NCBI GenBank assembly: GCA_033439265.1
Contig: JAVTVX010000012.1
Span: 7,119,001 to 7,183,000, forward strand
Direction of reading: 5' to 3'
Length of the DNA: 64,000 bases
Source: Dillenia suffruticosa
Lineage: Eukaryota; Streptophyta; Magnoliopsida; Dilleniales; Dilleniaceae
Part shown: positions 45,732 to 57,866 of the stretch, piece by piece
Position numbering within the stretch: the first letter of the stretch is position 1
Layout: the number at the start of each line of letters is the position of its first letter
The notes under the pieces: generated by a model
What the model saw: the letters and a program-made list of their open reading frames with translations, nothing else
Database searches by the model: none
Told to the model about the DNA's origin: nothing
Translations under genes and position numbers: made by a program

Positions 45732-47827
45732 ATGCAGAAAAAATCACCGGAGAAAGAACATTCAAAGAGGGCTATTGGTTGGGCAGCCAGAGACGAGTCT
45801 GGTTTTCTCTCTCCCTTCCACTTCTCAAGAAGGTTATTTTTCTCACTCCCCATTTCAGATTCGAGTCATTTCCCTGTCTTTATGTTGGATTAGTGAGGAG
45901 GTGAGGAGCAATCTTTTGATTGATAAGACTTTAATAGAAGTTTTACTTATTAAGAAGCTTAAAACATATTCATTAATTTAGAGAAAAAGTGACCATATAT
46001 AAGTAAATATCATATGAATTCCATTCTCTCTCTCTCTCTATCTATTTTTATTTTATGGTGGTAAGATTTAGGGTTCTTTAAAAGGAAAATGAAAGTTATA
46101 TATAAGACAGTTTTCTATGTGTCATTTATTTTTTATTTTTGTCATTAGTATTACTGCTAAACGATGATGACGATGATTTGAATATGTTCTATACATTTCG
46201 ACCATAAATGTACTGGTCCCAAATTTGAATCAAAATCAGTGTGTGTTTATGCAGGGAACAGGGGACGAAGATGTAACATTTAAGGTGTTGTATTGTGGGA
46301 TTTGCCGCTCCGACCTTAGTTACGTAAAAAAATGAAGCGGATATTTGATATTAAATATTTTAATTAAATTTTAAATTTAAAATTTAAAAATAAAAAAATA
46401 TATATATTAAAAAATATTCTCCCAAATCAAATTCGTATTTTATATAAAAAAATGATCATACTATTTTACAATCGTACCTATCTTCTTGAACTTGGGATAT
46501 GTACGGCAACTTTCTCTGACCTTTTGCTAATCTAATCACTCATTTCAAGAATATGAAAATAATTTCTTCCCTACTATGAAATGACTTGGACTCATAGAAC
46601 AGACGAAAATAGAAAACCCCCGGGCCCAATCCACCAGCAAAAACAAAAATAATTACAAAATTTTTCACTAGATGAATTGTTCCATAACAAAAAGATGATT
46701 TATATAATTTTCTACTTTCCTCCTAGCGTGAACATAGTAGTATTGTCGGGACTAGTAAAATCTTAATATGCGGCAATTTGCAGGCATGAAATAGTGGGAG
46801 CAGTGACACAGGTAGGAAGCAAGGTGAAAAAATTCAAAGTTGGAGAGAAAGTTGGTGTTGGATCCTTGGTAGGATCATGTCGCTCCTGTGACAACTGCAC
46901 CAACAATCTAGAAAGCTACTGCCCCGATTTTATATTCACCTTCGGTGGCGCCCCCTACTACGATGGAACAACTGCATATGGAGGCTACTCCGACATCATG
47001 GTTGCCAATGAGCACTTTGTGATCCATGTACCTGATAACCTCCCTCTTGATGCAGCAGCTCCTCTGCTGTGCGCAGGCATCGCGGTGTATAGTCCTCTCA
47101 AATACTATGACCTTGACAAGCCAGGGATGCACATTGGTGTTGTTGGGCTCGGCACGTTAGGCCACGTTGCCGTGAAGTTTGCCAAGGCCGTGCCAAAGTC
47201 ACTGTGATTAGCACTTCACCTAACAAGAAGGATGAGGCGATTCAAGGTCTTGGGGCGGATTCTTTCTTGGTTAGCCGTGACCCTGATCAAATGCAGGTTA
47301 GCTTATGAAAATGTTCCTCTTGTGATTTAGCTGAACAGTTTATGCAATTTTATGTTTAATGGTTGGCCTGCTAATTTTAACTTAGTTGTGAATTTTCTTT
47401 CTAGTCTGCTACCGGCACAATGGATGGGATTATAGATACAGTATCGGCATTCCATCCTCTGCAGCCATTGTTAGGTTTGCTGAAAACCAGTGGAAAGCTT
47501 GTTATGGTTGGTCTGCCGAATAAGCCACTGGAGCTATCCATGTCCCTCTTATTATGTGTAAGAGCGAAATTGATTTCAAATTTTATGAGTATGCTGAACT
47601 AGCATCAGCTACCGTGAATGGTAGGAAGGAAAATGGTTGGTGGGAGTATTACAGGAGGATTGAAAGAGATGCAAGAGATGATGGATTTTGCAGCAAAACA
47701 CAATATAACATCAGACATTGAGGTTATACCGATGGATTACATAAACACTGCCATCGAACGACTTGCTAAAGGGGATGTTACATATCGTTTTGTCATTGAC
47801 ATTGCAAACACATTGAAGGCACCCTAA
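45732..47827 (+). pseudogene. CAD-like alcohol dehydrogenase, five-exon pseudogene (copy 2)
   Basis: Zinc MDR of the plant CAD-like family. Exon 1 (45732-45832) encodes [20 protein letters not shown] and [12 protein letters not shown]. Exon 2 (from 46255) encodes VTFKVLYCGICRSDL; Arg replaces the usual His after GIC, and the exon breaks off about 16 codons early. Exon 3 (46784-47296) has HEIVG, the four structural-zinc cysteines ([15 protein letters not shown]), the catalytic-zinc region [11 protein letters not shown] and the nucleotide motif GLGTLG. Exon 4 is 47405-47557. Exon 5 (47625-47827) ends [14 protein letters not shown], the normal C-terminus. Introns keep GT-AG ends. Compared with family sequence, one base seems lost at the exon 1-2 junction, four in exon 3 after VKFAKA, and one near the end of exon 4. 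It is therefore almost surely non-functional. Confidence 0.88.
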
Positions 47828-48493
47828 GCTTCAAGTAAACCCTCTTGGAGGCTTGAGATTCAAGTCCCAAGTAATAAGAATGAGCTAGAATTCTGTGTTT
47901 AATGAATTGAACATATGATGGCGGTGCTGTATTTGTTGGAATGACGAAGTATTTTTCCCTCTTTCTTCTTTTTTTCTTTTTCAGTTTTCTTTGCATTATT
48001 AGAATAATTTAAATAATATTAAAATAAAAATAATATAATAATATTAAAAATTAATACTCCATTATTTTGATAAATTATTATAATAAATTATATTTATATA
48101 AAAAATTTATTGTTATAAATATAGAAATAAAAAAAAATTAAACATGCTAAAACAAAACCACTCTAATTAGCTTAATTTTTTATTTTACTATTCTACTTTA
48201 CTGACTGAGCGCGAATGATGTGATGGATTTATTGTCTCTCAGCGTGCATCACGTGGTTGGTTGTTTGATGCTCAACCGGAAATTATCTATGTGAAATATT
48301 CAAATGATATAAAGATGTTAATTTGAATTCCATAAGTTCTAATACTGTGAAACAATAGTTTTTTTTTGGGGGGGGGGCAGAGTGGGGGCGAAAGTAGAAG
48401 GCTAGAAGACTAAGAAACCAGGACCTGCTGCATCAGAAACAGGAGAACCCAAACAATAGCACTTTAGCGCCTCGATCTTGGTTTGGACGTAAT
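47828..48493. other. Spacer between CAD copy 2 and the chromovirus
   Basis: AT-rich 3' flank of the pseudogene, then a T7-G10 homopolymer junction at 48361-48377. No gene seen. Confidence 0.4.
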
Positions 48494-48982
48494 TGTAACA
48501 GCGCTGGCAAGATGTTGACTTGAAAAAGGAGTGAAGTCGACTATTTAGAATGGAATTTGTGTTATGGTTTCTCTTTCTCTAATCAATGCTGGAAACTGAT
48601 TTATAATGATTGTAAGCTTGAACTTTAGAGGGAGAGAGAGAAAGAAAAGAAAGGAGCAAAAAAACAAAGAAGAAGAGGATCAGAGGAAGAGAAGGAAGAA
48701 GAGAGAGAGATTAAGAGAAGAGCACACGAAGGTAAAAGGAAACAATTCATTTTCTTGCTTGTCTTCCTTCCTGAATCTTGTAGTTTTTATACACTATTGT
48801 CTTAGTACCTACAATTATCTAATTGAATTCAGTTGAGTGACAATCTCTCAATTGCCTTTAACTATTCTAACTTCCAATTAGTTAGTACTTGTTCTGGAAG
48901 TAATCTAGTTACAGACTTAAGCTCTTTAGTTGCAGACCATTTCTTTTAGCTGTAGTTTGAACTCCTTTAGTAGATTGTTACA
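48494..48982 (-). repeat. 3' LTR of the chromovirus
   Basis: It runs TGTAACAGCGCTGG to GATTGTTACA (489 bp) and aligns with 53581-53957. Confidence 0.92.
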
Positions 48983-48999
48983 ATTTCTCCCCCCTTTAA
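48983..48999 (-). other. Polypurine tract of the chromovirus
   Basis: The minus strand reads TTTAAAGGGGGGAGAAAT directly before the LTR start TGTAACA. Confidence 0.85.
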
Positions 49000-49009
49000 A
49001 CAATCATTG

Positions 49010-52000
49010 TCTCAAGGATTAAAATTCGGAAATTGTGCTCTGATGAAATCAATATCTTCCCAAGTAACTTCTTCCAAACTGAGATTAACCCATGTGATTA
49101 GCACTTGAGTTACTGGTTTGTGAGTCCTCCATATAACTCTTCTTTTGAGAATGGATTCTGGCTCTACGATAGCTTGTTTCTTAGTGCCCATGAGAGGCAA
49201 TGTGGGCATCGTATTCTGGTTATGTCCTAGCTTCTTCTTAAATAATGACACACGGAAAACATGATGAATCCTTGGTCCTTGTGGTAATTCCAATTGATAA
49301 GCAACTCTCCCTATCTTGACTGTTATTTTGAAATGCTCATAGAACTTGGAGGCTAATTTCAGCGGTTTCCTTAGCTCAACAGACTGCTGTCTATAGGGTT
49401 GTAGTTTTAAGTATACCATGTCACCCACCTGAAACTCTCTTTCTGATCTTTTCTGGTCTGCATACAGTTTCATCATATTTTGTGCCTTGGATAAATGGTT
49501 TTTAAGTATCTGCAGCATGCCTTGCCTATCTTTGACGAAATCCTCAGCAGCAGATATTCTCGAATCAACATATGGACCCAAAGGAATATGTCTAGGCTAA
49601 TATCCATATAAGGCCTCAAATGGAGTCATTTGAATGCTGCTTTGAAAATTGGTGTTGTACCACCATTCAGCTAGGCTAAGCCACCTTAACCAATAAGAGG
49701 GTCTGTCAGCTGTCATAAACCTTAGATAACATTCTAGGCATTGATTTAATCTTTCATTTTGGCCATCTGTCTGAGGGTGGTAGGCACTGCTCAGTTTAAG
49801 TTTGGATCCTAACAATTTGAATAGCTCATGCCAAAACAAACTTGTAAAGACCTTGTCTCGATCTGAAATAATGGAGTTTGGCAACCCATGTAGCTTGAAG
49901 ATATTGTCCAAGAACAACTTAGCTGCTTCCATGGTAGTGAAAGGATGACTTAACCCCATAAAATGGCCGAACTTAGTGAGTTTGTCAATGATTACAAATA
50001 TAGTGTTACAGCCTTGTGAATTAGGAAGTCCTTCAATGAAATCCATTGTCACTTGTGACCAAGCTTGGGTTGGAATGGGAAGATTGTAACAGGCTAGGAA
50101 AAAGTGTGTTCTCATGTTTGTTTTTTTGACAAACATCACACTCTTGTACCCACTTATTGACTGTTTTCTTCAAGGAAGGCCAGTAGAAAATAGACTTTAC
50201 CCTCTACAAGGTCCCTTACTGACCAGAATGACCCCCAGTAGCAGTATCGTGCATTTGTTGCACAATCTTTCCCTTATTTGCAGTCCATTTCCCATCACAA
50301 ATTTTCTTCTAAATTTCAGCAGGCCATCTTTATACTGATAATCTGAGTCACTGTCAAGTTAGATAATAAGTTGAGCTATCAAATTTTGACAGTATTCATC
50401 ATCTTCATAACTCTTAATCACCTCTAATATCCGTTGTGGCTAAATTGCTGATACTGCAGTGATACTTGCCTCTGTTATTTCATCTTTCTGACTTCCTCTT
50501 CTGGAAAAAGCATCAGCGGCTTTGTTCTCAACTCCTTTCTTGTATTGGATTTCATAATCCAATCCCAATAACTTGGTTAGCCACTTGTGTTGCAAGGAGT
50601 TAGTGAGTTTCTGGTCTAGCAAGTATTTTAGACTCTAATGGTCTATCTTAATGATAAAATGGTATCCTTGTAGATAATGTTTCCACTTCGAGACTGCCAT
50701 GACTACTACAAGGAGTTCATTTTCATAGATGGATAGGTCTTTGCTCCTATCTCCCAAAACTTTGCTCAAATAGGTTATTGGTTGATTATCCTGCATCAGC
50801 ACAGCTCCTAGACCTTGAGAACATGCATCTGTTTCTACCATAAATGGTTTGGAGAAGTCAGGTAATTTCATTGCTGGGGTTGTGCTCATGGCTGTTTTGA
50901 GTCGATTGAAGGCTTCTTCAGCTTCTCCATTCCGTTGGAACCTATCTTTTTTCAAAAGATTATTTAAAGGCCTAGAGATAATGTCATAGTTTCTGACAAA
51001 TCTTCTATAATAACCTGTTAGACCCAAGAACCCCTCTCAAGGCTTTGACAGATGTTGGTATTGGCCAGGATAGCATACACTCCACCTTCTGATTATCCAC
51101 CTTCACTCCCTCCTCTGTTACTATATGTCTCAAGTATTCCACCTGATTTTGTGCAAAAGTGCATTTGGATAGCTTAGCAAAAAGCTGGTGCTGACTTAGT
51201 GCTTTTAAGACTGCTCAAAGGTCTTGAGCATGAGTGACAATGTTTGGGCTGTATAAAAGGATATCATCAAAGAAGACTAGTATACATTTTCTCATATAAG
51301 GTTGGAAAATATGATTCATTAGAGCTTGAAAAGTGACAGGAGCATTAGTCAACCCAAATGGCATCACTAGGAATTCAAAATGTCCATGGTGAGTTTGAAA
51401 AGTAGTTTTTTCCACATCAGTAGGCTACACTCTGATATGATGATAGCCTGCTCTCAAGTTTATCCTAGAAAAGATCCTTGAGCCATGTAGTTCATCCAAT
51501 AGTTCATCTATGTTGGGTATGGGATACCTATCTTTGATGGTCAGCTAGTTCAATTGTCTATAATCTATACAAAAGCGCCAAGTATCATCTTTCTTCTTGA
51601 CTAGGATGACTGGGGAAGCAAAGGGGCTAGTACTTAGTCTAATGATGCCATTACAAAGCATCTCTTCCATTTGTTTTTCTATCTCAGACTTCTGAGAATG
51701 GGGATACCTGTAGGGTCTCATTTTAAAGGGTTGTGCATATGCTTTTAGAGGGATAGCATGATCATGCTGTCTTTTTGGAGGAAGAGTGGTTGGAGATAAA
51801 AAGACTCCTTCAAATTCTGCTTGGATTGCAGAAATGATTTCCAGTATGGTTGACTAAGGTATGTCATTGCAGAGTTGCATCACATGAGAGCTCTACAACT
51901 ATTGTTGCCTAAAGGCTTTAACTTCTTTACCTCTAACTAAGTTCATTGAAGGGTAGTCGACTCTTCCTTCCAAGATTACCTCATCTCCATTGTGGTAGAA

Positions 52001-53520
52001 CTTAACTTGTAACTTCTTAAAGTCAAAGGTAATATGACTATAATTGTACATCCAATCCACACCTAAAATCATGTCCCACTTGCCCAGTTGGATCACCCTC
52101 AAATCAAATGAAAAGGTATACTCCTAAATTCCCCACTTCACATTACTCACTTTGGTGTTGCTAGTGATTCAACTACCATTTGTAATTCTGTGTTAAGAGT
52201 TGTGGTTACTTCTATTGGTAACTCTAAGTGTGCAGTTAATCTCTCATATATGAAGCTATTAGAACTCCCCGTATCTATCAGTATAAGTATTTTTACACCC
52301 TCTAGCTTCCCTTGAATAGCTATAGTTTACCTTTGAAAAGAATTTGAAAGTGCACATAGAGATACCTGTATGCTTTCTTCTTTCTCCTGACCTGATTAAA
52401 CTACTTTTGTACTTTCTCCGTTATAGCTTTCAGGCTCATCTGGTTCCTCAGCTGCAAGAATGAAATTAAGATGTTTGTATCTACACCTGTGACCAGGAGT
52501 GAAACCTTCTCCTCATTTAAAGCAGAGGTTATTGTTCCTTCTGAATTGTAGTTCTTGTGTTGATAGTTTGGGCCAATTGCTTGTAGATTTCGTTCTTTCT
52601 GCTTCATTTTTAATTGGATCAGTAATTTGTGAAGAAGCATAAGTAACTCTCGAATTCCTGCTTTCTTTATTGGTTTCCCCAGACTCCCATTGCTTCTACG
52701 GCATTGTCTTTCCTTTCTTAGCACACTCCAAAGTTTGCTCATGCAATCTTGCAATCTCAAATGCTTGGAAAATGGTGGTAGGTTTCATAAGTCTTAACAT
52801 TGGCTTAATATCTTCCCTTAGTCCACTGATGAAGCTTGAAATGAAATAGGTCTCAGATAGTCTAGGATTCTTTTGTAACATGATTGCCCACAACTCCTCA
52901 AACTTCTCATGGTACTCAGTAACTGTTCCATGTTGCTACAATTTGTTGAACTCTTCAACCTCATCTTGCAGGCCTTTAACCTCAAATCTTTGGCACAGCA
53001 ACCGGGTGAATTCATCCCAACACATGTCTTGTTTGGCTAACTTTAACCCTTGGAACTACACCTCTGCCTTCCCTTCTAAATACATTTCAATGGTGTACAC
53101 CCATGTGCATTCAGGAATTTGATATACACTAAATAATTTATTACATTTTCAAAGCCATATTTTAGGATTCTCACCGTTGAATAATGGCAGTTCAATTCTT
53201 AGTAGATTTGGTACTATACTTCGAACATTAGAATCTTTCCTGAACATTTAAGATAGGTAGGATAGGAGACTTTGATGATTTGCCTATTTTTGCTTCGTCT
53301 CCTTTTTCTTTGTTTAATAGTTTCCTGATGGAGTACAAGCGAGCATCCATTGTCGTCATATAAGATTCCCACTTCAGGTCCTGTTCCACCATCTTTTGGG
53401 TCAACTTCATATTTTGTTCTTCCATCTTCTGAGTTATAACCTCCATCTTGATATCCACATGCAAATGAAGTTCTTGAAGCTGTCATTCGACCCTTTTTTG
53501 CTGTTCTTCATGGGCTTTCT
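49010..53520 (-). pseudogene. Gag-pol region of the chromovirus (fossil)
   Basis: Recognisable blocks from right to left: gag (FEVKGLQDEV-like text and a DIKPMLRLMKPTTIFQAFEI block), protease (WDMILGVDWMYNYSHITFDF), RT ([28 protein letters not shown]), RNase H (FMVETDACSQGLGAVLMQ), integrase (TMDFIEGLPNSQGCNTIFV, SSAYHPQTDGQNERLNQCLE), and a chromodomain (ITWVNLSLEEVTWED). Chromodomains are thought to steer integration to heterochromatin. Confidence 0.9.
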
Positions 53521-53566
53521 GTCTTATTCCATCTGCCATAACTGTTTCTTAGAAATTTGAAAACTT

Positions 53567-53578
53567 GCTTTGATACCA
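53567..53578 (-). other. Primer-binding site of the chromovirus
   Basis: The minus strand reads TGGTATCAAAGC, one base from the initiator tRNA-Met PBS, two bases from the LTR. Confidence 0.85.
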
Positions 53579-53580
53579 AA

Positions 53581-53957
53581 TGTAACAGCCCAGGCAAGAT
53601 GTCGACTTGGAGAAAGGAGTGAAGTCGACTGTTTCAAAATGGAATTTGTGTTATAGTTTCTCTTTCTGTAATCAATGTTGGGAACTGATTTATAATGATT
53701 GTAAGCTTGAACTTTAGCGGGAGAGAGAGAAAGAAAAGAGAGGAGAAGAAAAACAGAGAAGAAGAGGATCAGAGGAAGAGAAGGAAGAAGAGAGAGAGTA
53801 AGAGAAGAGCACATGAAGGTAAGAGGAAACAATTCATTTTCTTGCTTGTCTTCCTTCCTGAATCTTATAGTTTTTATATACTATTGTCTTAGAATCTACA
53901 ATTCTCTAACTGAATTCAGTTGAATGACAATCTCTCAACTGCCTTTAACTATTCTAA
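53581..53957 (-). repeat. 5' LTR (incomplete) of the chromovirus
   Basis: It starts TGTAACAGCCCAGG and matches the left LTR for about 377 bp, after which the match ends. The following sequence (53958-54141) includes a CT-rich microsatellite and leads into CAD exon 3. Confidence 0.88.
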
Positions 53958-54141
53958 TGATTTTCTTAGGGAATTCGACCTACCCTCTTGTCCTTGGGTA
54001 CGCACTCTCTCCTCTCTCTCTCTCAATATTCTAATTGTGATGTATCAGACAGATAAATACATGACCAGAATTAGGGAAAAATATGCCCACTAGTTGCATT
54101 AGCATTGAATCAATTAAAAAAAAAAAGCTATTAATATGCAG

Positions 54142-54656
54142 GCATGAAATTGTGGGAGTATTGATAGAGGTAGGAAGCAAGATGAAAAATTTTAAAGTTG
54201 GAGACAAAGTTGGAGTTGGATGCATGGTAGGATCATGTCACTCCTGTGACAACTGCACCAACAATCTGGAGAACTACCGCCCCAATTTGATACTAACATA
54301 TGGCTACACCTACTATGATGGAACCACCACCTATGGAGGCTACTCCAATCTCATGGTTGCCAATGAGAGCTTTGTAATCTGTATGCCCGATAACCTTCCT
54401 CTCGAAGCTGGAGCTCTACTGCTTTGCGCAGGCATCACCGTATATAGTCCTCTCAAATACTATGGGCCTTGACAAGCCTGGGATACATGTTGGTGTGGTT
54501 GGACTTGGTGGGCTAGGCCATATAGCCGTGAAATTTGCCAAGGCTTTTGGTGCCAAAATCACTGTAATTAGTACATCTCCTAACAAGAAGGATGAGGCAA
54601 TTCAACGTCTTGGGACTGACTCTTTCTTGGTCAGCCGTGACCAAGATCAAATGAAG
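54142..54656 (+). pseudogene. CAD-like alcohol dehydrogenase, exon 3 only (copy 3)
   Basis: This exon is homologous to exon 3 of copy 2 and follows a clean acceptor (tatgcag). It encodes HEIVGV, the structural-zinc region [15 protein letters not shown], in which the fourth cysteine has become Arg, [14 protein letters not shown], the catalytic-zinc segment [11 protein letters not shown], and [19 protein letters not shown] with STSPNKK (an NADP-type loop). It ends DQDQMK before a GT donor at 54657. One extra G near 54466 shifts the frame in the KYYG(L)DKPG segment. Exons 1-2 are not found upstream, where the chromovirus sits. Exons 4-5 do not appear before the gypsy element at 55073. An isolated pseudogene fragment. 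Confidence 0.88.
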
Positions 54657-55072
54657 GTTAGTCAATAAAATGCTTGTCATCTTGGTTACTTTGGCAATGT
54701 TTTCTTCTTTTTTTTTTTAAGTGGGCATTATTAGTCTTGACCGAGTTTTTGGTAACTCCTTGAGTTTATAACCATTACTAGTGGCCTCTGAATCGTCATC
54801 CAATAGCTATCTTTTCTCTTTCCTCAGTGGAACGGAACTGTGGAATGAATGAGCCGCAGATAGCGATCCAACGACTGTCAATCCCATGAATGCTATTACC
54901 CTGGACCCAATATTTTTGGTGTTTAGTGGTCTTTTTCTCTAAGCCCATGGGCCTAATTGGGACCTAGGTTGATATGGTTGAAAGTTAAAACTTTGACAGG
55001 TTTGCTTACGGATTTATCATTCGAAGAGTATCAATGTGTCCAGATGTTTACATGTAAATAATTAGACCAAAC
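54657..55072. other. Intron-like spacer after CAD copy 3
   Basis: It begins with a splice donor and shows no exon or element up to the gypsy LTR at 55073. Confidence 0.45.
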
Positions 55073-55263
55073 TGTAATACCAATTTTGAAAAGTCAAAAA
55101 AAAGAAAAAAACAAAAAATTTTATTAAGTGGGAAAGTCACTTTCCCAATTTTACTCTCTCTTTCTCCCAATCTCTCCCGTCACTCTCTCTCTCGTCTCCC
55201 TCAATTCCCCCCTCTCTCAATTTCTCAACCTCCCTCCCTCCATTTACATACATACAAACTCTT

Positions 55264-55297
<34 letters not shown>

Positions 55298-57594
55298 GCG
55301 GGCGCTGCACAGCCGCAGCACGCGGCTTCCCTCCCGCACAGCTACAGCCCGCGAGCACAGCGGCTCCTGCCCGCGAGTAGCTACATCTTGCGAGCGCTCC
55401 AACGCGCACCAGCCGCGACTCCTCTCCCTCATTCGTGAACAACCCACTGCTTCTATCCCTCGCTTGTTCGAGTGCTGCCCTCTGCAGAGGCAATTGCTGC
55501 AACCCCAGAAGAGACCCCAACTTGGCAGTCATCGGTAAGCCCTCGAGAACTCTAGTCGAGATTTCAATTCATCCCCTGTACGTGTGGTATGAATTTCCGA
55601 TTGATATATTCTAGGGTTTCAATTTCCTTTGGTGATTGAACCTAAATACTAAATTTTGCTTCAAATCGGAAGCATTGTAGGTTTCGAATTAAATCGAACA
55701 GCGCACAAAGGTTTGGTAGGCAAATGCGAAAACCCTAGGTCTGAATCTGCACTCCTTTCTCTACGCAGGTAAAGGCAAATTTCTGAAAATAACTCTAGGA
55801 TTGTGAAATAATTGCAATATGGTAGAATTGGAATGTATGTCCATGAATTGGAAAAATTAGAAGAAACTAAGACTATGTTAATTTAAGAAAATCTAGGAGA
55901 GTTGTGAATATGAATTTTGTAAAGATGTAAATGGCGATAAATTGATAAAATGAGGATAGGAACAAGAAAATGTTAGAAATGAGAGTTAAACAAAATTAGG
56001 AAAGTTTGTGAACCCTTGCGTTTGGAGGAGAAATGACTTGAGAATTGTTATGGTTGTTTCAGGACAATTCATTGGAGTTTGAAAGGAGATTTCTTGAGTA
56101 TGGATAGGGTGTAGAGAATGAATACCCTCTCTGGAGGTGAGTGGATAGTTCATTGTGTTCGTGAATGAGAAATCTGTTTTAAAATTGCTTTATAAATGAT
56201 TTTCAAAAGCTTTTACGTGATTTATGCGAATTGTTTTGTGACTGTGGGCTGTCTAAACTGAATTGTAAAGTATAAATACATCCATTGTGTTTAAAAATGA
56301 TTCTGTGCCATATGTTATTTGATATTGCTCTATGAATTGATTTAGCATGAGATTGTTGATTATTTGATGGAAAATTATGGCACATTGCTTGTGAACTGGA
56401 TTGATTTAGAAATGAAGGGTGCCGCAGATGACTATAGTCATATTCCCACCACGGAGCGACCCGACGGGGTGGCGTGGTTTGGGGTTTGGATGTGCAGGGG
56501 AGTTAGACGTCCCTCCCTCTGCCGAAGTCGTACTATATCTGGTGCACCCCGGTGAGGTACGAGCCAACGCCAAGGTAGGGGGTTTGTTTTGAGACATTGG
56601 ATAGAAAAATCTTTGGCGGGATTTCGTCTGGGTTTGGCTGCCCTAAACGAAAGTGTTTTTCGATGGAACCCTAAGATTTTATGAAATGATAATTGATATG
56701 AATGCACATTTTGTAAATTGTGATTTATTGAAATATTTTATGCATATGAACTGTTATTTATGAGATATGCTTTGACTGCCCCACATTTACCCCTTATTTA
56801 TGAATACAATCACACCATTGCACTCCATTCACTGAGTATACCTCTATACTCACCCATCTCTTCCCCTTTTTCAGAGGAGACTTAGTTGGGAGACTACTCG
56901 ACGGAGCTTGTGTAGTATTTTTACGGATTGTATAGGTATTTGGCACATGCAGGGTTACTTTTGGAGATTTATAGATCTCAAACCATGGAAAGGGAATAAT
57001 GTACATCCCCTGCTGTGCGGATTTCATTGATACTGGCCGAGTTGTTGGCAAGGATTGATAAAATCTGCTGATTTTTGATTTGTTCTTTATTATCTTAATT
57101 ACTCAATTATTTTTGTAAAACCGTTTATATCTGTACTGGGACATTTGGATTGTAAATCTTAATTTCGATGCTTTTATCTGATTTGTGAAGTTCTGTACAA
57201 CTCATACCATTAGGACTCTACCGATACTGGCTTGTCTTCCTTAGGTAAGTGTTGGTAAAATCCGACGGCTATGTTTTGGGACTTCTTGTTTGTCACACGC
57301 TTTATTGAAGTGAGAATTCTGAATGGCTAGGATGGCTACATCGCATGCGTGCTTGTACAGGATCCCACTCCCCGATGTGTGCCAATGTGTGTGTTTGAAT
57401 GTTCAGGGATGAGTAGGATGGGCTCCTTGCGTGTGTATTGTTATATGATTTCACGTTTTGAAGAGTCTTATGCTTTCGATGATTTATTATAAATTTGATA
57501 GCCTTGCGGAGTCCCGGTTACGGGGAGGTTTTGCCCATGTATCGAGATGACGCGGCGGTTGTCGCGTGGTCGATCCGAGAATCGGGGCTTGACA
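55073..57594 (+). repeat. 5' LTR (2.5 kb) of the Tekay-like element
   Basis: It runs TGTAATACCAATTTTG to CGGGGCTTGACA. It contains a CT microsatellite (55265-55295), the GAGTATA/TATACTC hairpin (56834-56851) and LTR blocks shared in reverse orientation with 17470-20084. Open frames at 55128-55540 are LTR sequence, not genes. Confidence 0.94.
56834..56851. repeat. Short hairpin in LTR, stem GAGTATA/TATACTC
   Basis: A 7-bp perfect stem with a 4-base loop. It is the counterpart of 3661-3682 and 18079-18096 with a different base pair at the stem base. Confidence 0.7.
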
Positions 57595-57600
57595 GCTTTA

Positions 57601-57612
57601 TCGGTATCAGAG
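57601..57612 (+). other. Primer-binding site of the Tekay-like element
   Basis: The sequence tcggtatcagag resembles the initiator tRNA-Met PBS and lies six bases after the LTR end. Confidence 0.75.
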
Positions 57613-57866
57613 ACAGGTTCACTATTTTAAAGGCATGATGGTTTCGAAATGTTTTGAAATGTTTCCAAATGTCCCGAAAGTTTCTAAAGGTTTTGAAATA
57701 TTTAGTTTTTGAAAAAAAAGGTTAAGCTCTTTTAAAGGTATTCGAAAATTGTACAGAACTTCCATGGTTTTCTTAGGGAATTAAGAATATTTTTTTTAGG
57801 GGGTTAAGTCTTAGTCTTTGCTTAACCCTTGACTTAATTCTAGTTTCTTATTTTGTATAGGTTGCA

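Larger units (their letters stand above)
48494..53957 (-). mobile_element. Short-LTR chromovirus (Reina-like Ty3/gypsy)
   Basis: The left (3') LTR is 48494-48982 and the right (5') LTR begins at 53581 and is incomplete, ending near 53957. The PBS is initiator tRNA-Met-like and there is a G-rich polypurine tract. On the minus strand gag, protease, RT, RNase H and integrase appear in gypsy order, with a chromodomain after the integrase. Short LTRs plus a C-terminal chromodomain suggest the Reina lineage (inference). Broken, about ten or more interruptions; LTR divergence about 8 % by eye. Confidence 0.92.

Noticed and set aside
54657-55072. Exon 4 of CAD copy 3
   Set aside because: I looked for the GKLVxVGxPxKPLEL block and did not find it before the LTR at 55073.
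55128-55540. Open frames of about 130 codons on both strands, repeated at 62820-63296
   Set aside because: They lie in paired LTRs and include the CT microsatellite. Repetition reflects the LTR pair, not a gene family.
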